A stretch of 9,075 nt of DNA from Micavibrio aeruginosavorus. GTDB taxonomy: Bacteria; Pseudomonadota; Alphaproteobacteria; UBA9219. Each line of letters opens with the position of its first letter. Position 1 is the stretch's first letter. Position numbers and translations under genes: made by a program. A model generated the notes under the pieces. That model was not told the DNA's origin. It saw nothing but the letters and a program-made list of their open reading frames with translations, and searched no databases. The stretch is taken from contig DYNT01000046.1 of NCBI GenBank assembly GCA_020720905.1, positions 1-9,075 of the forward strand. Reading direction: 5' to 3'. This document shows, piece after piece, positions 1-6,304 of this stretch.

Positions 1-1176
1 CAAAACACTCATCGCCTGCCCCACGCAAGCTTTGTTAAAGTCCGTTTGTTGCTGCCGTAAAAGAGCTTGCAGCCGCGCAAGGCGCTCATCCTTCACTTCT
101 TCGGGAACCTGCGCAGGCATGACGGCGGCGGGCGTTCCGGCGCGGCGACTGTACTTAAACGAAAAGGCCTGCGCATAGGTCACGTCGCGCACGATCTGCA
201 GTGTCGCTTCAAAATCTTCTTCCGTTTCCGCCGGAAAGCCGACGATAAAATCAGAAGACAGCGCCAACTTGGACTGCGCCGTTTTCAATTTTTCAACCAC
301 GCGGCGATAATCATCCGCCTTATGCTTACGGTTCATCGCCGCCAAGATTTTATCCGATCCGCTTTGCACCGGCAGATGCAAAAACGGCATAAGCTTGGGA
401 ATGTCGCGGTGCGCGGCGATCAACGCGTCATCCATATCCAAAGGATGCGAAGTCGTATAGCGGAGGCGCAATAAACCGTCCATCGCCGCTAGTTTTTCAA
501 TCACGTCGGCAAGGCGGTTGCCGCCCGCTTCATCGTGATACGCATTCACGTTCTGACCAAGCAATGTGATTTCCTTCGCGCCGCCGTCCACCAAAACCCG
601 CGCTTCCTCCACAATCGCCGCCAAAGGGCGCGAGTATTCCAACCCACGCGTATAAGGCACAACGCAATAGCTGCAAAAGCGATCACACCCTTCCTGCACC
701 GCCAAAAAAGCGCTGATACCCTTTTGGTTGTCTTGCTCTTGCGGCAGAAAATCAAACTTGGATTCAGCCGGAAAATCCGTATCCAAAACGCACTTCCCCT
801 GTGCGCCCGCAGCCGCCCGCGCCAGCATTTCCGGCAGATGGTGATAGGCTTGCGGCCCCACGACTAAACCGACATAAGGCGCGCGCCGCGCAATCTCTTC
901 CCCCAACGCTTGCGCGACGCACCCCGCAACCACCAGCGTGACGGTGACGCCCTGCGCTGCGCGCGCTTTTTGCACGGCGCGAAGGCGGCCCAATTCTGAA
1001 AACAATTTCTCGCTGGCTTTTTCGCGGATATGGCAGGTGTTCAACACAATCAAGTCGGCTTGCGTTTGATCTTCAGTGCGATCATAGCCCAGTGGCGTAA
1101 GGACATCGGCCATGCGCGCCGAGTCATACACGTTCATCTGGCAACCCCACGTCTTGATAAAAAGCTTCTTACGCAT
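1..1176 (-). CDS. miaB: MiaB, tRNA-2-methylthio-N6-dimethylallyladenosine synthase (3' end outside window)
   Basis: This radical-SAM methylthiotransferase converts i6A37 to ms2i6A37 in tRNAs reading UNN codons. The first 392 codons are open to the window edge; about 70-80 C-terminal residues, including most of the TRAM domain, lie outside. The N-terminal UPF0004 domain has its three cluster cysteines at C12 (in WGCQMN), C48 (in LNTCHIR) and C86 (in VAGCVAQ). The radical-SAM triad is C164, C168 and C171 in GCDRFCSYCVVPYTRG. The late motif AFSFKYSRRAGTPAA is typical of MiaB. The chosen ATG (1174-1176) has a GAGG ribosome site six bases upstream, inside the end of the acyltransferase gene. The two genes overlap by 8 bases, so they are probably cotranscribed and translationally coupled. 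All visible catalytic residues are intact. The assignment rests on motif recognition and is very secure. Confidence 0.97.
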   Translation of the reverse strand, partial: MRKKLFIKTWGCQMNVYDSARMADVLTPLGYDRTEDQTQADLIVLNTCHIREKASEKLFSELGRLRAVQKARAAQGVTVTLVVAGCVAQALGEEIARRAPYVGLVVGPQAYHHLPEMLARAAAGAQGKCVLDTDFPAESKFDFLPQEQDNQKGISAFLAVQEGCDRFCSYCVVPYTRGLEYSRPLAAIVEEARVLVDGGAKEITLLGQNVNAYHDEAGGNRLADVIEKLAAMDGLLRLRYTTSHPLDMDDALIAAHRDIPKLMPFLHLPVQSGSDKILAAMNRKHKADDYRRVVEKLKTAQSKLALSSDFIVGFPAETEEDFEATLQIVRDVTYAQAFSFKYSRRAGTPAAVMPAQVPEEVKDERLARLQALLRQQQTDFNKACVGQAMSVL

Positions 1177-2005
1177 GGCCAACCTCAAACCTGCCTGTAA
1201 CGCATTGATCCACGCCTTTGGCAACCACACGTTCGCAATACGCGGCAAGAAGCTTACGATCGCCAAAATCCTGAACGGTCACCGCAGGATGAAAAATAAC
1301 ATCCACCGTGAAATCGCCAATCTTAAATACGTCCCAAACATGCTTGATGAGAGTCATAGCGCCAAACCAAGCGTAATAAGGCCTCCACGACCGGCCAATA
1401 GGAAAGCCGCCGATCTTGGTGCACAAAACGGTTACAGGCTGCACCTTGGCAAAACGGCCACTTGGAAACGGCTTTTCGACAATCGCAAACAAGCTACTTT
1501 TAAACGGCAGCGTGCGCATGCCGTCTGACGAGGTTCCTTCAGGAAACAGGATCAGACTTTTGCCGCTTTCCATTTCTTCGCGCAGACCGTCGCGATGGCT
1601 GGCTGCTTTGAGCGAACGACGCTCAATAAACACCGTTTTCTGAAGCCGCGCCATCATGCCAATAAAGGGCCACCGCGCCACCTCGGCTTTGGCCACAAAA
1701 CTGGCAGGAACGATGGAGCCCAAAACAGGAATATCCAAATAAGACGAGTGATTGGAGACGAACAAAATCGGACTGCCCTCCTCTCGCTGCGCCATGGTTC
1801 CACGCACGCGAACTTTAAAGCCCAAAAGACGCACAAGTAGGCTATGAAAAAGGACGGGGACAGCCTTTTCTTTGGGACTGCGCATGGCGCGTAACCCCAA
1901 GAAAAGGGGGATCATACCGGCAACCAAAAGCCAAAAGCCCGCAACACGCAACCACGCCACAGTGATGACACGTGCGCCCGATGTCATTTCGGATTGAGAA
2001 GGCAT
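1169..2005 (-). CDS. plsC: 1-acyl-sn-glycerol-3-phosphate acyltransferase (PlsC/LPLAT family)
   Basis: This 278-residue membrane-associated acyltransferase probably adds the second acyl chain to lysophosphatidic acid on the way to phosphatidic acid. An N-terminal hydrophobic stretch (about residues 13-40) could anchor it in the inner membrane. The catalytic HX4D block is H86-D91 in NHSSYLD. The second block is FIERR (126-130) and the glycerophosphate-binding block is FPEGT (154-158), so all core motifs are present. The ATG at 2003-2005 has an AGGA ribosome site about eight bases upstream. The gene lies 50 bases downstream of the DUF1036 gene and overlaps miaB by 8 bases. An acyltransferase upstream of miaB is a common alphaproteobacterial arrangement. 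LPLAT enzymes acting on other lysolipids, such as OlsA-like ornithine-lipid acyltransferases, look very similar, so the family is sure but the exact acceptor is not. Confidence 0.88.
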   Translation of the reverse strand: MPSQSEMTSGARVITVAWLRVAGFWLLVAGMIPLFLGLRAMRSPKEKAVPVLFHSLLVRLLGFKVRVRGTMAQREEGSPILFVSNHSSYLDIPVLGSIVPASFVAKAEVARWPFIGMMARLQKTVFIERRSLKAASHRDGLREEMESGKSLILFPEGTSSDGMRTLPFKSSLFAIVEKPFPSGRFAKVQPVTVLCTKIGGFPIGRSWRPYYAWFGAMTLIKHVWDVFKIGDFTVDVIFHPAVTVQDFGDRKLLAAYCERVVAKGVDQCVTGRFEVGHA

Positions 2006-2030
2006 TTTGACATCCTGATCGTTCAGATAA

Positions 2031-2050
2031 ACTACGGCAACTTGAAAACC
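2031..2050 (+). repeat. 20-bp copy of dispersed repeat arm
   Basis: These 20 bases match positions 2548-2567 (the left arm of the inverted-repeat element) with one mismatch, G2037 against T2554. The copy lies in the short gap between the DUF1036 stop codon and the plsC start, in the same orientation relative to the downstream gene as the arm upstream of DUF1036. It may be a dispersed repeat or a shared regulatory site; the sequence alone does not decide. Confidence 0.5.
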
Positions 2051-2055
2051 GCCCT

Positions 2056-2499
2056 TTACTGACCATCTTGCCCATGAAAGGTCAAGGTATAATCCTTTTG
2101 ACGAAGCCCCACATCAACCTCTTGAAAGCCTTTTGTTTGGTAATGTTGAGCCTCACAATTGTCCCCCTCCACACGGAAGGCCTTAGCATCCACGCAAAAG
2201 GCGTATTTTCCCGCCCAGACCATAGGCTCCTTGTCCCCTTGAGAGGAATCATCCAAAGCGCGGGCATAATAAAAGTAAAAGCGTTGCGACAACGGCTTAT
2301 GATACACGCGTGAGCATTGCCCAGGCTGGATCTGCCACCAGCCTTCGGAAATCCACGTTGCTTCATCCCGATGGCCAAAGGCGGCCTCAATCACAACGCC
2401 CGTTTTGTTACAAAACAAAAAAGCCGCCTGCGCAACAGAGGAGAACCCCACAAAACCCAATAAGAAGGCCGAGAAAAGAAAAAAGCGAATCAAGGTCAT
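2056..2499 (-). CDS. Secreted DUF1036 family protein
   Basis: This small exported protein of unknown function belongs to the DUF1036 family, common in Alphaproteobacteria. I start it at the ATG at 2497-2499, giving 147 residues. From there MTLIRFF and a hydrophobic core lead to an AQA|A signal-peptidase site, about 25 residues in. An in-frame ATG pair at 2527-2532 would add 11 residues but spoils the signal peptide, and it overlaps a likely -10 hexamer. The mature part shows the family pattern: FCNKT, then EGWW, GQC, a tyrosine-rich segment (RFYFYYAR), AFC, DNC and GFQEVD. It has four cysteines (41, 73, 113 and 126, counted from the longer start), enough for two disulfides in the periplasm. 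It heads the minus-strand run toward plsC and miaB. The family call is firm; the function is unknown. Confidence 0.85.
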   Translation of the reverse strand: MTLIRFFLFSAFLLGFVGFSSVAQAAFLFCNKTGVVIEAAFGHRDEATWISEGWWQIQPGQCSRVYHKPLSQRFYFYYARALDDSSQGDKEPMVWAGKYAFCVDAKAFRVEGDNCEAQHYQTKGFQEVDVGLRQKDYTLTFHGQDGQ

Positions 2500-2527
2500 G
2501 CCCGCGCATAAAAACGGTTGGAGAATC

Positions 2528-2557
2528 ATCATAAAAATAGTCTATATACTACGTCAA
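2528..2557 (-). promoter_or_regulatory. Candidate sigma-70-type promoter for the DUF1036 gene
   Basis: On the minus strand a TTGACG -35 hexamer (2552-2557) and a TATGAT -10 hexamer (2528-2533) are separated by 18 bases. Transcription would begin near 2521, giving a leader of about 20 bases before the ATG at 2499. This supports the shorter DUF1036 start. The -35 lies inside the left arm of the inverted-repeat element. Confidence 0.45.
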
Positions 2558-2659
2558 CTTGAAAACCCAAAAACTTTTTGGCCGCGTTTGCTTGTTTCTC
2601 TTTGGTTTATGCGGTTTGGCGGGGAAAAATTTTTCGGGTTTTCAAGCGGACGGACTATA
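2545..2659. repeat. 115-bp inverted-repeat (MITE-like) element
   Basis: The two ends are 35-base inverted arms (2545-2579 and 2625-2659). Aligned by hand they match at 29 of 35 positions without gaps, with a perfect core CTTGAAAACCC. The 45-base centre has no credible coding sequence. Both ends finish in TATA, which would suit insertion at a TA dinucleotide, but a target duplication cannot be proved. A 21-base stretch of the right arm recurs exactly near 8769, and a 20-base stretch of the left arm recurs near 2031. These copies argue for a dispersed family rather than a simple terminator. Transcribed, it would fold into a long hairpin. Confidence 0.65.
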
Positions 2660-2693
2660 CCTAAAACAGGTCAAGAGTTGGCACTAAAATCGT

Positions 2694-2710
2694 CCTCCCC
2701 TTGCGGGAGG
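2694..2710 (+). other. GC-rich hairpin in the leader of the pseudo-aconitase gene
   Basis: CCTCCC (2694-2699) pairs with GGGAGG (2705-2710) across a five-base loop. No T-run follows, so it is not a typical terminator. A second, smaller hairpin (GTCC-TTTA-GGAC, 2751-2762) sits just before the ribosome site of the next gene. Either could influence leader RNA stability or could be a piece of dispersed repeat. No known riboswitch is recognisable, and I found no convincing -35/-10 pair between 2660 and 2783. Confidence 0.35.
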
Positions 2711-2783
2711 GTGATTGATGTGGCTCATCTTACCAACTTTTGAGATCATCGTCCTTTAGGACTTTTCTATAAGGCTTACCGCC

Positions 2784-5357
2784 ATGCCCTCTAGCCTCAA
2801 TACTCTTCACAGCTATGACACGCTGCAGGTTGGCGAAAAACACTATGGTTTTTATAACCTCAAGACTGCGGAAAACACGTTAGGCAGCCTTTCCCACTTA
2901 CCTTATTTCTTCCTTATCTTGCTTGAAAATCTTCTGCGCCACGAAGACGCCCTTCACGTCACCGTTGATGATCTGCGTGCGCTTACGGCGCTTCACGCCT
3001 TACAAAAAGGCCAACCCAAGATTGTTTTTCACCCCTCGCGCCTTGCCATGGATGAGGCTGAAGGGCTTTCAGCGCTAACCGATAGCATCAGCCTCGCCAA
3101 CACACTGGCCGCAAACCAAATTGAGACAACAACGCCTGTTGCCTCGGCTTGCCCTTTGACGATAGCCCTCGCGCAAGAAGCCGCCGAGGCCGATCAACAG
3201 GCTGAGCGCTACAAGCTTTTTAAATGGACTGAAAAAAATCTGACGGGCATCTCCGTCATCCCGCCCCAAAGCGCTGAAGAAAGGCAAAGAACGCTGGCCA
3301 ACCTTACCCCCACCCTTGGCATTGAGATAAGCTCAACAATGGAAAACGATCTTGTTTTTCCTGAAACGATTATGGGCTCACAACGGAACCTTTCTGTCCT
3401 TGGCCATAAGGGCGTTTTAGCTTGGCCCACAGAAGTTCTTGAGCTTGAAAACCTTATGCTGGGTCACCCCATGAAGATGACCTTGCCTCCTTTGATTGGT
3501 CTTAAAATCACAGGAAAACCGCATAAGGGTATCGGCATCACAGACATTACCCTGACCATCATGCTCCTTCTTCATCGCAGCGAAGCCGAAGGCAAAGTGA
3601 TCGAATTCTTCGGCGCGGGGCTGGATCATTTAAGCCTTTCTGATCGTGCCACCATTGCCCTAATGGCCGAGCAACAAGAGGGCGTTTTGACAACGCTTTT
3701 TCCCCTTGATGCCGCCCTCATCACCCACCGCAACCAAACCGGCCAAGAAGCAGACCACACAGCTTTAATTGAAGCCTATGCCCGCGCCCAAGGCCTGTGG
3801 CGAGAGAGCGAAACCGATTCCCCCCGAACCCCCGTCTTCACGACGTTGATTGAGCTTGATCTGGATACCATTCGCCCCGTTGTCCGGTTTTGTGACACCG
3901 CAAGAACGGTTCTTCCCTTAAGCGAGTCCGTTTCCTTCTTTGAGAAAATAGCCCCCTGCCCCAGCGGCGCTTATGATCCTCTTGCGCCCGTCAAACACGG
4001 GGATCTTTTACTGGCCAGTTTAGGCGGGCCGTCTGCACCCCTGCACCCGACAGAAATGGTGATTGCCGCCCTTCTTGCCCGTGAGGCCAAAGAAAAAGGC
4101 CTTGTTGTCAAGCCATGGGTCAAAACCGTCATGGCGGATTTGCCCCTTCCTTTGGCTTCGTTTTTGAAAGAAACAGGCCTGCAAACGGCGCTCGATTCTT
4201 GTGGCTTTCGCCATCAGGACACCTATGCCATCGCTCAAAGCCAAGCACCTCTTTCCCCACCTATCCTCACCGCCATAGAAGGCAAGAATCTGACCACCTG
4301 CACCATCGGGACAGAGGAAGCGCCGCCAGCCTCAACGCCTCTTCGCCGCGCCTGCGCCGTCAACCTGATCGCCTCCCCCGCCCTTGTCATCGCCTATGCC
4401 CTTATTGGCAATTTAAGGGGCGACCCCCTCGGCAAACCTTTAGGCATGGGCGCAGATGGCAAACCTGTTAGCCTTAAAGACATTTGGCCCAGCCCAGCCA
4501 AAATCAACGCCTTTCTTGAAAGGCTGCCGCCGTATGCTTTAACGGAATCGCCGCCGTCCTCTTCCCCCGTCCTCCCCGTGGCCGCATGGCAAGACATCAA
4601 AGCACCAGAAGACACGCTCTTTCCTTGGCCGGAAGGATCGAATGCCTTAAAGGAGCCGCCAACATTGCAAGGGTTCACAAAAGACCTCATCAAAAAAACC
4701 AATGTACTTGATGCCCGCGTTTTGGCTTTATGGGGCGATGGTGTGCAGGCCAGTTGGCTTGGCTCAGACCTTGCAACCTTTTCCACAAGCCCCCCAACAG
4801 GTCATTTTGAAAAAATGCTGAGCGGCGCTTTCAGCCACCCCATGCTTAAAAACAACATGCTGCAAGACCCTGCCACGGCTGGCATGACGGTTCATGCGCC
4901 CACAGGACTTTCCATGCCCATCGGCGAGGCCGCCCAGCGCTACGCTTTAGAAAAAACACCGATGATCGTGGTGGCGGGCGCAGACTTTGGAAAAGGAGCA
5001 GGACAAGAATGGGCGGCCAAAGCGCTTCGTTTTTCCGGCGTCATGATCGTTCTCGCCCAAAGCTATAACGCGGCGTTCTCGCGCAATCTTATTCGCATGG
5101 GGGTCTTGCCACTTCAACTTAAAGCAGGAGTATCTTTAGAAGCCCTCAACCTCACGGGCAAAGAAACCATCAGTTTTGTGGGCATCCCCGAACTGATCAC
5201 GCCACGCAGCGAAGTGATGATGACGATTGATCGCGGCTATGATATCGATCGGTATATGCTTCTTGGCCACCTTGATGAGCCAGAGGATCGTCTCCTTTTC
5301 GAGCAAGGCTCCCTTTTAGCCATGACGGCCAGAGCCTTGATTCCTGTGGCTGCTTGA
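2784..5357 (+). CDS. Aconitase-family pseudoenzyme lacking [4Fe-4S] ligands and active site
   Basis: The 857 residues align along their length with AcnA/IRP1-type aconitases (usually about 890). Clear scaffold matches are LPYFFLILLENLLRHED (39-55), EFFGAGLDHLSLSDRAT (274-290), LLAREAKEKGLVVKPWVKT (430-448) and RMGVLPLQL (771-779). The active site is gone. The first cluster cysteine loop (SCTNTSNP in the family) reads GPSAPLHP (415-422), and the CTTC loop reads TYAI (480-483). DHS becomes PLT (124-126), DSH becomes QRN (200-202), GNRNFEGR becomes GTEEAPPA (509-516), DHISPAG is lost near 657-663, and GSSRDW becomes GAGQEW (738-743). It cannot be a normal aconitase, yet the frame is intact. The AAGG ribosome site (2771-2774) supports the start. 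It lies 68 bases upstream of an AAA+ gene. A structural, regulatory or RNA-binding role is possible but is inference. Confidence 0.9.
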   Translation: MPSSLNTLHSYDTLQVGEKHYGFYNLKTAENTLGSLSHLPYFFLILLENLLRHEDALHVTVDDLRALTALHALQKGQPKIVFHPSRLAMDEAEGLSALTDSISLANTLAANQIETTTPVASACPLTIALAQEAAEADQQAERYKLFKWTEKNLTGISVIPPQSAEERQRTLANLTPTLGIEISSTMENDLVFPETIMGSQRNLSVLGHKGVLAWPTEVLELENLMLGHPMKMTLPPLIGLKITGKPHKGIGITDITLTIMLLLHRSEAEGKVIEFFGAGLDHLSLSDRATIALMAEQQEGVLTTLFPLDAALITHRNQTGQEADHTALIEAYARAQGLWRESETDSPRTPVFTTLIELDLDTIRPVVRFCDTARTVLPLSESVSFFEKIAPCPSGAYDPLAPVKHGDLLLASLGGPSAPLHPTEMVIAALLAREAKEKGLVVKPWVKTVMADLPLPLASFLKETGLQTALDSCGFRHQDTYAIAQSQAPLSPPILTAIEGKNLTTCTIGTEEAPPASTPLRRACAVNLIASPALVIAYALIGNLRGDPLGKPLGMGADGKPVSLKDIWPSPAKINAFLERLPPYALTESPPSSSPVLPVAAWQDIKAPEDTLFPWPEGSNALKEPPTLQGFTKDLIKKTNVLDARVLALWGDGVQASWLGSDLATFSTSPPTGHFEKMLSGAFSHPMLKNNMLQDPATAGMTVHAPTGLSMPIGEAAQRYALEKTPMIVVAGADFGKGAGQEWAAKALRFSGVMIVLAQSYNAAFSRNLIRMGVLPLQLKAGVSLEALNLTGKETISFVGIPELITPRSEVMMTIDRGYDIDRYMLLGHLDEPEDRLLFEQGSLLAMTARALIPVAA

Positions 5358-5425
5358 TGTTTTTTATGACAAAATCTTGACGTATCCTGATTCCCCTTTT
5401 TCCCTTAAAGAAAAGAGCCACCGCC

Positions 5426-6304
5426 ATGACCACGCCCTCCTTTATCATCAGCGATGATGAGCTGAACGGCCTTATCTCTCGTTATACGCGGGATTTTACA
5501 GCACAGGATAAAGCAGGCCGCTTTGATCCCATTTCTGGTCGCGATCAAGAATTACAGAACGTCGTTCTCATCCTCCTTCAACGCTTACGCAAGAATGCCA
5601 TGCTGATTGGCCCCGCTGGCGTTGGTAAAACCGCGCTGTTTGTTGGCCTCGCCCAACGGATCAACGCTGGGAAAGTGCCCACGCTTTTACAAGGCGCGCG
5701 CGTGATTGAATTAGAGATGTCCATGATCGGCGCGGGATCGTCCTCTCGCGCTGAATTGGAAGGTCGCCTCATCCCCATTGTTAAGGGAGTCGCAGAGCGT
5801 AACGCCTCAAAACTATATCCTCCCATTATCTTTTGCATCGATGAAATTCACCAGCTGATGATTTCCTTTAAAGCCTCTAGCTTTGGCGGCATTGCTGATT
5901 TGCTCAAGCCCTATCTGACCAACGGCGATCTTTTTGTCGTCGGCGCAACGACGGCAGAAGAATATGATGACTACGTTAAACAAGAGCCCGCCATTGATCG
6001 TCGTTTCCAAAAAGTCACGTTAGAAGTTCCCGATCTTGTCATGACCGCCAGCATCTTGCGCTATCTGCGCCCCAATTTTGAGACGCATTATCAGTTTAAG
6101 ATTTCGGATGCGACCATTGATCGCATCGTCAAGCTTACGGATCGCTATATCCGCAACCGCAACAACCCTGATAAATCGATCATCATGATGGATCAGGCCT
6201 GCGCTCATGCCACTATGAAGGGCGTGACAGGCGAGTTGGATAACGATTCCATCGCCTCAGCTCTGTCTTCTGAAACGGGGTTGAACAAGCTGGCTATTGG
6301 ATGA
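5426..6304 (+). CDS. Single-domain ClpA/ClpB-D1-like AAA+ ATPase
   Basis: This 292-residue cytoplasmic ATPase corresponds to the first AAA+ module of ClpB/ClpA/ClpV alone. There is no N-terminal Clp domain, no coiled-coil middle domain and no second AAA+ ring. The opening (YTRDFTAQDKAGRFDPISGRD, from residue 20) matches the start of ClpB D1. Walker A is GPAGVGKT (62-69), Walker B is IIFCIDE (134-140), sensor 1 is in GATTAEEY (173-180), arginine fingers are R192-R193 in DRRFQ, and PDKSIIMMDQA (248-258) is the sensor-2 region. ATP hydrolysis therefore looks possible. The pore loop, KYRG in ClpB, is SSRA (106-109), so the aromatic residue used for threading is missing. A purine-rich stretch (5407-5416) precedes the ATG. 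The stop overlaps the next start as ATGA. The partner is unknown; the pseudo-aconitase is a candidate from position only. Confidence 0.88.
   Translation: MTTPSFIISDDELNGLISRYTRDFTAQDKAGRFDPISGRDQELQNVVLILLQRLRKNAMLIGPAGVGKTALFVGLAQRINAGKVPTLLQGARVIELEMSMIGAGSSSRAELEGRLIPIVKGVAERNASKLYPPIIFCIDEIHQLMISFKASSFGGIADLLKPYLTNGDLFVVGATTAEEYDDYVKQEPAIDRRFQKVTLEVPDLVMTASILRYLRPNFETHYQFKISDATIDRIVKLTDRYIRNRNNPDKSIIMMDQACAHATMKGVTGELDNDSIASALSSETGLNKLAIG

Noticed and set aside
2677..2700. Sigma-54 promoter from TTGGCAC
   Set aside because: The expected -12 element (TTGC) is not at the required distance.
2405..2743. Plus-strand reading frame of 112 codons
   Set aside because: It runs antisense through the DUF1036 signal-peptide region and then through the inverted-repeat element; no ribosome site or recognisable protein.
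2784..5357. Annotation as functional aconitate hydratase AcnA
   Set aside because: All three cluster cysteines and the recognisable catalytic histidine, aspartate, serine and arginine motifs are absent.
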